Shown: positions 1 through 9,095 of the stretch, piece by piece
Position numbering within the stretch: the first letter of the stretch is position 1
Layout of the letters: each line of letters begins with the position of its first letter
Assembly: GCA_017871115.1 (NCBI GenBank)
Contig: JAFCIZ010000001.1
Coordinates: 3,763,501 to 3,827,500 of the forward strand
Direction of reading: 5' to 3'
From: Cunninghamella blakesleeana
Lineage: Eukaryota > Mucoromycota > Mucoromycetes > Mucorales > Cunninghamellaceae
Length of the DNA: 64,000 nucleotides
Made by a program: the position numbers and the translations under genes
Notes under the pieces: model-generated
What the model saw: the letters and a program-made list of their open reading frames with translations, nothing else
Told to the model about the DNA's origin: nothing
Databases searched by the model: none

Positions 1-2
1 CA

Positions 3-426
3 AGAACAAATGGTAAGGTTGAACATTTGAATGGTGTCTTGGTGACTTCCATGAAGAAAGTAGTGTTAAATAGACCTGATGATTGGGATAGTGCTTTGTA
101 TGCTGTATTATACGCACATAGGACCAAAGTTAATGATAAGCTAGGTGTTTCACCTTACGAGGCTCTTTTTGGTGTTCCACCTCGTCCCTATGACGAAGAC
201 CAGTTGCGCAAGCTAGGTGCCCACTATGTCGAGGGTACTAGACAAACCGCTAGTACTGATAAGCAACTAACTGGCAAGGACCAATCTATCTTACAACAGA
301 AAGAGTGGAAGTTAGTATACGAGTTAGACGGTTTTAAAATTGGTGATATGGTTATGAAAAGATATCAAAACCATAAACATAAATTAGAACCAGCCTATAA
401 AGACCATCTTTTCCGTATACTTACTA
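3..426 (+). pseudogene. Chromovirus-type Ty3/gypsy integrase, C-terminal fragment
   Basis: The frame is open from the window edge and reads a typical integrase core end, with NGKVEHLNG carrying the probable catalytic Glu, then the AVLYAHRT and GVSPYEALFG segments seen in Ty3/gypsy integrases, and a basic GDMVMKRYQNHKHKLEPAYKDH stretch. In the family, integrase joins cDNA to host DNA in the nucleus. The coding sequence stops abruptly at position 426, where a Tc1-type terminal repeat begins after a TA. The N-terminal part lies left of the window and the C-terminus is missing. A chromodomain remnant at 4799-5134 could be from the same family, but it lies on the other strand and does not join in frame. 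This is a dead fragment. Confidence 0.85.
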
Positions 427-665
427 CAGTGGCTTCCAGAAGTGTTCGAATGTTTTCGTTTTTTTTATAAAATCAATTGTATCAATAAAACTTATTATTT
501 AACCATGCATGATTTATACATCAATCGAAAGCCCTATTGATTGGCTTTCATATGAATATATTTATATGCATTTCCATATTTGGGTTGCGGAGTAAATGGT
601 GTTTGAAAATTATTGGCACATTCGAACAGTTGTGTTGCGATACCAAAAAAATTAAAAATATAATT
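427..665 (-). mobile_element. Tc1 element M0, truncated left end (TIR only)
   Basis: The 219-bp terminal repeat of the Tc1 family also seen at 6257 and 9096 starts here, directly after a TA dinucleotide. It carries the TTCGAA version of both the outer and the inner transposase-binding site. It continues about 20 bp into the 3' untranslated side of the element and then breaks at 665 into Merlin-element sequence. No transposase remains here. The right-hand Tc1 end at 4338-4711 carries the other (ATCGAA) site version, so the two are not halves of one copy. Confidence 0.8.
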
Positions 666-694
666 GGATCAGGTGGAGTTTAGGGACCCACAGT

Positions 695-755
<61 letters not shown>

Positions 756-975
756 ATATTTATTATTATTATTATTATTATTATATTAATTTTATTATAT
801 TATTATTATTATGTATCTTTTATTTCTACTTATTCTTATTTGTTTATTTATTTATTATTTAATTTGTTTATTTCTTATATTTCATTTGTTTTATTATTTT
901 TTTTTTTTGTTATTTTATTGAAAAAAAAAAAAATTTTTTTTTATTATTAAAGTTTAAATAATAATTATATTGTTG

Positions 976-2326
976 TTAATTATCTTCATCTGGAATATAT
1001 TCTGAATGTTCACTATCACTTGCACTATCACTACTACTTTCTATCTCATTATAAGCTCTTCTGCTAGGAATAATGGTAGGAATTGTATCACTATTTGAAG
1101 CAAAAGGTACCTCGTATTCTATCTCTTCTGTATTAAAATATTCTGCATCCTCTTCCTCTTCTTCATCTTCTTCGTTTAGCCAATAAAAATTTGTATCCTT
1201 AATAGCATTCAGCATACCTTCCCAAAGATTATCTTTATTTTTTCTACGCCACATAAATTCAACAAGACGGCAAGGTAACAAGAGTCTAGTGCGTGTTCTA
1301 GGACGCAAATTTATTTTAATACCATTCCAGGTACCTATAAAATAAAGTTAAACTAATTATAGCTTTCATCTATACTCTTTTGCCTCTTTTTTTTTTTTTT
1401 TTTTTTTTACCTTCAATACTATTAGTATGACGACCACGATCATCTGGATGAACAAAATACAAGGAATGATTAATAGTATAATGTACATAATTAAAACCTG
1501 GAAGTTGTCTAATTTGACTATAAGATGCCCAACAATCTGTATAAATAATGGAACCAGGAAGTACATGTTGACGAATCAATTCACCTAAAGTTTCAGTAGT
1601 TCTATTTTCCACCGTAATTAAAAAACATTTTCTTTCTTCTGTTCTTTCAACACCTCCAAAGACCCAAACACCTTCAACACGATGCCCGCGATGATACTTT
1701 CTCTTACCAAACTTGCTTTCATCTAATTCAACGATAATACCAGGACCTCCTATTATTAAAAAATGAAATAATAAAGTAAAAATATTTTAATATAAAATTA
1801 CAATACACTAATTTTCCCTTTTTTTAATTACCAATTTGAATACTATTAATCTCCATATCAGTTTCCAACACTTTGTAGATATCCTTAATAAGTTTACCAA
1901 CAGTTTTTCTTGACATACCAAACCACGTTTCATAACCAGTCAATGGAAAACGGTGAAGAAACATATAAATAAACATCATAATCTTATTGATAGGAAAATG
2001 GTGACCAAAAAATAATGAACCAGACTTAATAGATTTCCTTTGTCGGCTCTTACGATTATTGCAATCACATTTTTCAAGACGCTCTTTACATTGCCACATA
2101 GGACCTTTATCATTAAAAAAATGAAGGCGCATTTCAGAACCACTGTCACAAGTTAAAGGAGGGTTTTGATTGAAAAAACCATTTTCTAATAGCCATCTTT
2201 AAAAAAAAAAAAAAAAAAAGTATTATTATTCATTCAATATCTACAAACTTATATATTAACTTACTTAAAACAAACCTTTTTGTCAATAAAGAGATAGCTC
2301 AACGACTCTTGTGTTGGGAGAGACAT
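976..2326 (-). CDS. Merlin transposase, four exons
   Basis: This is a DDE transposase of the Merlin/IS1595 type, which cuts and pastes its own element. I place exons at 2265-2326, 1832-2196, 1411-1749 and 976-1334. Introns are 2197-2264 (68 nt), 1750-1831 (82 nt) and 1335-1410 (76 nt), each with GT-AG ends. The spliced length is 1125 nt, an exact multiple of three, giving 374 residues without internal stops. Catalytic candidates are VELDESKFGKRK (D), IIYTDCWASY (D) and HTNSIEGTWNGIK (E), with 40 residues between the second D and E. A Cys-rich segment, CKERLEKCDCNN, precedes the core. The C-terminus is strongly acidic (Glu, Asp and Ser runs). Each splice join restores a motif across the junction, for example IEG/TWN. 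The copy looks intact. The start is the ATG opening MSLPTQES. Confidence 0.88.
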
Positions 2327-2338
2327 AAAAATCTAAAC

Positions 2339-2700
2339 ATTCATTTAATACATTTGAAATGTAAAATGTTAAATGGTGAAATGTATAAATTGTTGAAATG
2401 TAAAATGTAAAATGTTAATTGTTGAAATGTAAAATGTAAAATGTAAAATGTAAATTGTCAAATGAACGTTGAAATGTAAAATGTTGCATGTTGAAATATT
2501 AAATATCAAATTAATGTTAAATTTTAAATGTAAAATGTAAAATGTTAAATGTTAAATGTTAAATGTTAAATATTAAATGTTAAATGTTGGAATGTTGGAA
2601 TGTTGGAATGTTGGAATGTAAAAATGTTGAAATGTTAAATGTTGAAATGTTGAAATGTTAAATGATGAAAGGTAGCAAATGTAAATGACAACGTTAAATA
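2339..2700. repeat. AT-rich degenerate minisatellite, unit near AAATGTTAAATGTTG
   Basis: Short units such as AAATGTTGAAATGTAAAATG recur about thirty times directly upstream of the Merlin transposase start. Unit length drifts between 7 and 11 bp. It probably arose by slippage. No coding potential is seen. Confidence 0.7.
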
Positions 2701-2775
2701 TAAAATAATAAAAAATATTAAAATAACAATGAAAAAAGTATTAATAAAATTTAAAAAATAAATAATAGAATATAG

Positions 2776-3508
2776 TGTCGACAATGGTGATACCAATGGC
2801 GCTCCTTAAAACTAGTACTGCTTTTTGGAGTAGCTACTCCTGGAGTAGCCGCTCTTGGAGTGGCCACTCCATACGATAGTCACTTTCATCTCTTTTCCCT
2901 ACTCTCAATATACTTTGAATAATTTTTTAAATTTTTTTTTAATATAAATAGAACCAATTTTTTTCTCTTTCTTTCTCTTAAATTGTCAAATTTTTATAAT
3001 AAATTATTATCTACTAAATAATTATTGAACTTGTCCACTTTATAAAACAAACTTTATAATTTTAAATTTTTTTATTTTAACTTACTATAACATATTCAAT
3101 TATTGAACTTATCTATTTTTTATTTAACAAATTATTTTATTTTTATTTTATTTTTACTTTATAATATTTTATATTATTATATACTATCTTATTTTATAAT
3201 ATTTATTCACTTAAATATTCTATACTACTGATCTAAATCATTTAAACTCTTTACTACTTATTTTACTCGGCGGTCATTAAACTTTTGCTTTAATCCTGCT
3301 TATATTTTACTTATAATCTTTATTTTATTTTCTTTTATTTTTTTTATTTTATTTTATTTTTTTTAATTTTCTATACCTTTATATTAAGTCGTTCTACTTA
3401 TAAAACAGGAACTGGTGCTCACTGGAAACTTATTATATACTCCAAATATAACTTATAATACTCATTCCTCATTTCAAAAATAAATCTTAACCAAAAACCC
3501 ACATAACA
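2776..3508 (+). repeat. Solo LTR of a C-like Ty3/gypsy family, TSD ATAG
   Basis: The repeat starts TGTCGACAATGG and ends CACATAACA. It is flanked by ATAG at 2772-2775 and 3509-3512, a clean 4-bp target duplication. Downstream of a TATA-like AATATAAATAG it matches the C1 and C2 LTRs, including the conserved block with TGGTGCTCACTG at 3413-3424. Its first 120 bp differ: instead of the GGTGCAAAAACACC array it carries near-perfect palindromes such as GGAGTAGCTACTCC and GGAGTGGCCACTCC (about 2836-2879). The rest of the element was lost by LTR-LTR recombination. Confidence 0.88.
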
Positions 3509-4337
3509 ATAGTTAATAGGTAAACAAATAAAATAAATCCTTTCGTAATTGCAAAATGGATGGATGAATACCTACAAAAAAAAAATTATTCCTAAAAAAA
3601 AAAAAAAAATGAAAGAAAAGGAAGAAATAAACAAAAAAAATATTAAAAAAGAAAAATAAACATAACCAGTATTGAACCTTGGCCGAACAAAAAAAAACAA
3701 CAACTCGCAACTTACACTAAAAAGATACGTTTTTAAAACTAAAAATTAAAAATATCTCTATTCATAGTTTAAATTATTTTTGCTTATATTTTGCTTAATA
3801 TCACATTTCATAATAAAATTTTCGAATATATAATATGTATTTTATATTAATATAAGTATACATTTTATAGATTGTTAAATTATTAATAAAATAAAAAAAA
3901 TAAAAAATATTGAAAATAATATAGACTAATATTATACCAAATGAAGTTAATCACTTTACTTTTTTTTTTAAAAAATATATTAATTTATTAAAGATTATTT
4001 TAATATTAAAATACATACTTAATTTAATGACCTTATAATATACATATATGAAAAAAAAAGAAAGAAAATATGCAATATCAGAAGAGATATACTCATTTTA
4101 AATATATAGTAAACATATTACCATATTTAGGAATTTACTAAAATTAAAGAAATGACAGCAATAATAATAATAATAAAAAAAAAAAAAAAAAAAAAAATCA
4201 AACGATTTTAACAACATTAGATAGACAAAAAAACGTAGATAATAAAATATTATAGAATATACAATATAAAATAAATATTGAAAAAGATATTAGAATTCTA
4301 AGATAACACTGTGGGTCCCTAAACTCCACATCAACCC
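3509..4337. other. AT-rich non-coding part of the Merlin element
   Basis: About 830 bp of A/T-rich sequence with homopolymer runs and an AAT microsatellite at about 4159-4180, closing with the right Merlin terminus near 4311-4330. I see no supportable gene, RNA or known repeat in it. Confidence 0.5.
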
Positions 4338-4711
4338 GGAATACAATCACAGCTGAAGATTGTAAAAAAGTGATAGAAACAATGCCTAAACGTTGTAATG
4401 ATGTAATAAAAGCAAAGGGCTATTGGATTGATTATTAAATAAAGACTTTTTGTACCATTTATATTGTGTTTTAATTATATTTTTAATTTTTTTGGTATCG
4501 CAACACAAGTGATCGAATGTGCCAATAATTTTCAAACACCATTTACTCCGCAACCCAAATATGGAAATGCATATAAATATATTCACAAGAAAGCCAATCA
4601 ACAGGGCTTTCGATTGATATAAAAATTATGCATGGTTAAATAGTAAATTTTATTGATACAATTGATTTTATAAAAAAAACGAAAACATTCGATCACTTCT
4701 GGAAGCCACTG
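4338..4711 (+). mobile_element. Tc1 element M0', right-end fragment
   Basis: It contains the last 30 or so codons of the transposase (NTITAEDCKKVIETMPKR through the terminal YWIDY), the 3' untranslated region, and a complete right terminal repeat ending at 4711 before a TA. It is the same family as the intact copies at 6257 and 9096. The inner and outer sites are the ATCGAA version. The 5' two thirds are missing at the Merlin junction. Confidence 0.8.
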
Positions 4712-4798
4712 TAATAAACTTTTAAAAATATAGACAGTATTCTATTTTTTAAAAAAGAGGAGGCAATTGGAGAGAGAATACCATTAAAAAAAAAAGTT

Positions 4799-5134
4799 TT
4801 AAACAATGGTAATTCTTTCCATCTTCTTATATTTCTTCTCATAGTCAGCCACTGTATCCGGGTTATCGAATTGGTCAGCAGTAAGCCAACTATTGTTACT
4901 TTCATCGTAGTCTACCCATTTAACATAATACTCCCGGCGATGTTTAGGTCCACGATGAGCAGTGATAGCTTCCACTTCGTAATGTCCGCTTGGTAATTCC
5001 TCACCATCAACGCCTTCATCCTCCATGCAATCGTCTTCATCTATTCCCAATGATAAGAACTGTTGCTGTAGGGCTATCATCTCATTAGCATCATTGGATT
5101 TTTCAGCAATTGTAATATCATTCATGACACTATA
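4799..5134 (-). pseudogene. Chromodomain remnant of a chromovirus integrase
   Basis: The minus strand encodes HYEVEAITAHRG followed by YYVKWVDYDESNNSW and a DPDTVADYEKKY-like helix. This is the beta-strand plus C-terminal helix pattern of a chromodomain with its aromatic cage residues. In chromoviruses such a domain sits at the integrase C-terminus and directs insertion to marked chromatin. An acidic linker (EDDCMEDEGVDGEE) precedes it. The frame ends in a TAA at 4799. On its N-terminal side it is cut at 5134 by the Tc1 element M3, so the integrase body is absent. It could instead derive from a host chromodomain protein, but its position among retroelement debris makes that less likely. Confidence 0.72.
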
Positions 5135-6256
5135 CAGTGGGGGAAAAAACTGTTCGGACGTTTCCAAAATTTGACTTTGTTCTTTAATTACTCTATCAAT
5201 ACTTTATCAACCCTTATGAAACTTAGAATAGTAATAGAATAGCTTATTTATAAATATATTACAAAGTTTGAGTTTAAAATATTTAGATCTCCGGTTTTTA
5301 TTAAGGTTTTAAACAGCGATGTCTATTCGAACAGTTTTTTCCAATTTCTAATTAATTAACTAATATCTTGTTGGTCCGCCTTTAGCATCCAGTACAGCTT
5401 GAATACGATCAGGCATACTATCTATGTATCTTCTACATTGTTCCTGTGTAAAAGAATTCCATTCTACATCAATTCTTTCCCATAATTCGTGAACACCTTT
5501 AGCCCTGGTACTGTATTCACTAAGCTTTAACTTCAAATGGTGCCACACATGTTCAATTGGGTTTAAGTCAGGACTTTGAGCCGACCAATCTTCAAGTATT
5601 TTTATCTTTTCTTGTCGCATCCATTCAATAGTAGATGTTGCTTTATGTTTTGGGTCGTTATCCTGTTGAAAATAATACTCTGACCAGTCAAAACCATAGT
5701 ATTCCATGCTATCTCTGAATGTAGTGTTCAAAATTTCTTGGTAATCCTTAGCTTTCATAGTCCCATCGTAAACTTGACATGCATATCCTGGTCCAGAATG
5801 AGTTATACAACCCCACATCATTATATTTCCACCCCCATGCTTGACTGTTAAATCAAGATGATGAGGCTTCAATTTGTCACCTGGTCTTGACCAATAATAT
5901 TTGCAGCCATCAGACCCCCAGACGTTTATTTTGGTTTCGTCAGAGAATACTACACGTCTCCAGTCATCAATAGTCCAGTTTTTGTATCTTTTTGCAAAGT
6001 TTAAACGGTCCTGTTGATGCTTTTTTGACAAAAGTGGCTTCTTTTTTTTAATAGCAGAAAAAAAATTCATAGATTTTAAAACATTAGCCGATGTTTTGAC
6101 TGTCAATTCATATCCTAGGTTCGATAACATCCTTTGGACATCCGTGGCAGTTAGTAGTTGACCTGATAGAACCATTTTTTTGATGAGAGATTTAGTTTTG
6201 TCGGCTACAACAATAGGTCTTCCACCAAGATTACGGTTTCTATTAGGGAACCACTT

Positions 6257-7937
6257 ACAGTGGCTTCCAGAAGTGTTCGAATGTTTTCGTTTTTTTTATA
6301 AAATCAATTGTATCAATAAAACTTATTATTTAACCATGCATGATTTATACATCAATCGAAAGCCCTATTGATTGGCTTTCATATGAATATATTTATATGC
6401 ATTTCCATATTTGGGTTGCGGAGTAAATGGTGTTTGAAAATTATTGGTACATTCGAACAGTTGTGTTGCGATGCCAAAAAAATACCACAACTTGTAATAA
6501 AACAATAATAGAGTATAAAATAACCTATAAAATGTTAGAATAAACCTGTTTCGCACTTTCTTAGTTCAAATCTATAGCTAATATTCTATTTTTTATATAT
6601 TTTTTATATCAATATTGTCCATTTTTTAGTGATCTGTTATCAACATGCGTCCTATTCAAAATTCCATCAAGAACCAAGTCATTAACCTTCTCAAACAAGG
6701 TAAATCTATGCGTCAAGTAGCAAAGGATGTTGGTGTAAGTTGTACAACTGTCCACAAGTACTCTGCAGGTCTTGAACGGGAGATTCCTATGGCTGTTGGT
6801 GGTGCTGTATCCAAGCTCACTGGTAGAGACAAGTCCTTTTGTGTACATCAAGTGACCAAAGGAGGTAAAAGTAATGCTACTGAGGTGCAGAAGGCATTAA
6901 AGCAACATTTGGAAATCGATATAAGTGCTCAAACAGTCCGTAGAGCACTTAAAGAAAAAGGATTAGGGTCCTTTGTCAAGCCAAAGAAACCTCTCCTCAG
7001 TGCCAAAAATGTTAAAGCTCGTTTAGCTTGGGCAAAAGCACACAAAGATTGGACTTTGGATGACTGGAGTCGTGTCATTTGGTCAGACGAAACCAAAATT
7101 AATCGTTTTGGATCGGATGGACGCCGCTATGCTTGGAAAAGGGCCGAGGAAAAGCTTCAACCTAAACATGTCAAGCAAACAGTCAAACATGGTGGTGGAA
7201 ACATAATGATTTGGGGATGCATTTCGTACGATGGCCCGGGTTACATGACTAAAATTGATACAGTTTTAGATAAGGAACTCTACCAAGCTATTTTGGAGCA
7301 TGAATTAGTGCATACATTTGACTGGTATGGCATGGATCAAAGCAAAATGGTCTTTCAACAAGATAACGATCCAAAACACACAGCCAAAGCAGTCAAAGAA
7401 TACTTGGAAAACCAGCCTTTTTCGGTAATGGAATGGCCTGCACAGTCACCTGACTTGAATCCCATTGAGAATATATGGGCTTTGGTGAAAAACAGACTCT
7501 TTAGCAACTATACTACACCACCAAAAGGGATGTTAGACTTGTGGGACCGTACTCAGGAAGTATGGAATACAATCACGGCTGAAGATTGTAAAAAAGTGAT
7601 AGAAACAATGCCTAAACGTTGTAATGATGTAATAAAAGCAAAGGGCTATTGGATTGATTATTAAATAAAGACTTTTTGTACCATTTATATTGTGTTTTAA
7701 TTATATTTTTAATTTTTTTGGTATCGCAACACAACTGTTCGAATGTGCCAATAATTTTCAAACACCATTTACTCCGCAACCCAAATATGGAAATGCATAT
7801 AAATATATTCATATGAAAGCCAATCAATAGGGCTTTCGATTGATGTATAAATCATGCATGGTTAAATAATAAGTTTTATTGATACAATTGATTTTATAAA
7901 AAAAACGAAAACATTCGAACACTTCTGGAAGCCACTG
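6257..7937 (+). mobile_element. Tc1-family element M1 (TTCGAA-site version), intact
   Basis: A 1681-bp element flanked by TA (6255-6256 and 7938-7939). Terminal repeats are about 219 bp, starting CAGTGGCTTCCAGAAGTG. Outer and inner sites share GTTCGAATG in opposite orientation at both ends. It is inserted in the transposase of M3, so it is younger than M3. The transposase ORF is uninterrupted, so the copy could be autonomous. Confidence 0.93.
6645..7664 (+). CDS. Tc1-like transposase of M1 (DD34E)
   Basis: This 339-residue protein would bind the element's terminal repeats and carry out TA-targeted cut-and-paste transposition. The N-terminus holds a paired-like bipartite DNA-binding region. 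Its first helix-turn-helix is at about residues 8-45 (QVAKDVGVSCTTVHKYSAG) and the second at about 60-110 (SAQTVRRALKEKG). The catalytic triad is in VIWSDETKIN, VFQQDNDPKH and PDLNPIENIW, with 34 residues between the second D and E, the Tc1 spacing. A GGG-containing loop (KHGGGNIMIWG) lies between. The length is normal for the family. The product differs from that of M2 (9369-10388) at only five residues, four of them in the first recognition helix. The ATG lies about 170 bp inside the end of the left terminal repeat. Confidence 0.95.
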   Translation: MRPIQNSIKNQVINLLKQGKSMRQVAKDVGVSCTTVHKYSAGLEREIPMAVGGAVSKLTGRDKSFCVHQVTKGGKSNATEVQKALKQHLEIDISAQTVRRALKEKGLGSFVKPKKPLLSAKNVKARLAWAKAHKDWTLDDWSRVIWSDETKINRFGSDGRRYAWKRAEEKLQPKHVKQTVKHGGGNIMIWGCISYDGPGYMTKIDTVLDKELYQAILEHELVHTFDWYGMDQSKMVFQQDNDPKHTAKAVKEYLENQPFSVMEWPAQSPDLNPIENIWALVKNRLFSNYTTPPKGMLDLWDRTQEVWNTITAEDCKKVIETMPKRCNDVIKAKGYWIDY

Positions 7938-8479
7938 TATTAGAATAGGAGCTAATGGTACTTTTTGATAAGTTAAGTCTACTGGAAATGATACTGTATG
8001 GTATTTCATTGATCAACATTGCTTTTAAATCATTTTGGACATCTACAGGTAAAGCTTGAGGCATCTTGTTTAATGGATAAAGTGAATAGGTAGTTTAATT
8101 GAAGTGATAAAGAAAAGTGAAAGAAAATAAAAAAAAATAAACTGAAAAATAATGGTTTAAATAGTTTTTCGGAATGCATTTACATTAGTAATTATTATTC
8201 TATACTTTCCGAACCAATAATAGTAGGTAAAATGGGAAAACAGAACGAAAATGCTTAATATTCACATTATGGAAAAAACTGTTCGAATAGACATCGCTGT
8301 TTAAAACCTTAATAAAAACCGGAGATCTAAACATTTTAAACTCAAACTTTGTAATATATTTATAAATAAGCTATTCTATTACTATTTTAAGTTTCATAAG
8401 GATTGATAAAGTATTGATAGATTAATTAAAGAACAAAGTCAAATTTTGGAAACGTCCGAACAGTTTTTTCCCCCACTGT

Positions 8480-9095
8480 AAATCAGCTGAATTACCAATT
8501 ACATTTTTAAAAGAAACAGATAAGCCGTTAGTTACAATTAAATCAATTAATATTAAATATCAATCTGCAAACTCAACACAAGATAATACAACAAAGGATA
8601 CTAACGAAATAGATAATAATTTTGATACAACAAATAGTGATCTTGAAACAACAACAGACACTGAAACTGATGATGATTGGGAACATGATGAATACTCTGA
8701 TGAAGAAAATTATTATATGGAAGATGACGTTAGAATTAATATTGATCGTAATCAAAATGAAAATAGTTTAATTATATCTACTGGTATTCAAGGGATGACC
8801 ATACCTCCTCATACAAATTGTCAATTCTATGTAAATCCTTCTATGCATACATCTGAACCTATACTTCTTACTCAAGATGATCAAAATGCTATTGCTAATC
8901 CAAACGAATTTACATTAAATTTAATTAATAGATCTGATAATGATATTGATTTACCACCTCATCATATAATTAGTGAATATTATAATTTAATGAATAATGA
9001 ATGTGTATTAGAAGCTGATGATCTGAAAGGTTATGATATAGTTGAATCACTTGACATGAATGGATTAACAGAAGAATTATTTAATATTGATAATA
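8480..9095 (+). pseudogene. pol: C1 pol fragment (between protease and reverse transcriptase)
   Basis: The sequence is almost identical to C2 pol at about 54556-55170. It covers the segment after the protease (KSAELPITFLKETDK), the acidic linker, and the region ending TEELFNIDN. Only one substitution is obvious at the start (Gln for His). The frame is open throughout. It begins at a TA next to M3 and ends at a TA next to M2. Reverse transcriptase and RNase H are missing: the sequence right of M2 is already integrase. It is the remnant of element C1, whose integrase, ORF4 and 3' LTR lie to the right. Confidence 0.9.

Larger units (their letters stand above)
666..4337 (-). mobile_element. Merlin-superfamily DNA transposon, with nested solo LTR
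   Basis: Inverted ends reading GGAGTTTAGGGACCCACAGT lie at about 677-696, and the complement at about 4311-4330. Between them is a Merlin (IS1016/IS1595-like) transposase gene on the minus strand at 976-2326. The ends interrupt Tc1 remnants on both sides. The expected 8-9 bp target duplication is not visible: the flanks ATCAGGT and ACATCAA differ, so one flank has probably been rearranged. The stretch 692-975 is a T-tract followed by TTATT microsatellite, with no gene. A solo LTR (2776-3508) has inserted into the part upstream of the transposase. Confidence 0.75.
5360..8064 (-). pseudogene. Tc1-like transposase (DD35E), split by M1 insertion
   Basis: The gene reads from an ATG at about 8064 (MPQALPVDVQND) to 7940. 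It is then interrupted by M1, and resumes at 6256 through GGRPIVVADKTK to the stop at 5360. The downstream portion alone gives about 271 residues. The catalytic core shows VVFSDETKIN (first D), YFQQDNDPKH (second D) and SPDLNPIEHVW (E), with 35 residues between the second D and E, one more than in the other Tc1 elements here. The product would cut and paste the element at TA sites. M1 separates most of the first DNA-binding helix-turn-helix from the core, so this copy cannot make a full protein. I did not confirm frame continuity across every base of the join. Confidence 0.82.
5135..8478 (-). mobile_element. Tc1-family element M3, interrupted by M1
   Basis: Terminal repeats of about 208 bp (5135-5342 and 8271-8478) begin CAGTGGGGGAAAAAACTGTTCGG. 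Each contains an inner site in opposite orientation (complement of GGAAAAAACTGTTCGAATA). TA lies on both sides. The right flank is C1 pol sequence, exactly as expected for insertion at a TA there. The left flank is chromodomain sequence, which does not fit the same target, so one side has been rearranged. Element M1 (6257-7937) is inserted in its transposase gene. Confidence 0.85.

Noticed and set aside
1370..1566. Second minus-strand ORF overlapping the Merlin transposase
   Set aside because: It is an alternative frame of exon 3 and intron 3. The other frame gives the DDE motifs and correct splicing.
666..4337. A target duplication for the Merlin element
   Set aside because: The flanking bases share only ATCA and no 8-9 bp repeat is seen.
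3..5134. Integrase at 3-426 and chromodomain at 4799-5134 as one gene split by a simple inversion
   Set aside because: Joining them at the TA sites gives the wrong frame and an early stop, so a single-step inversion is not supported.
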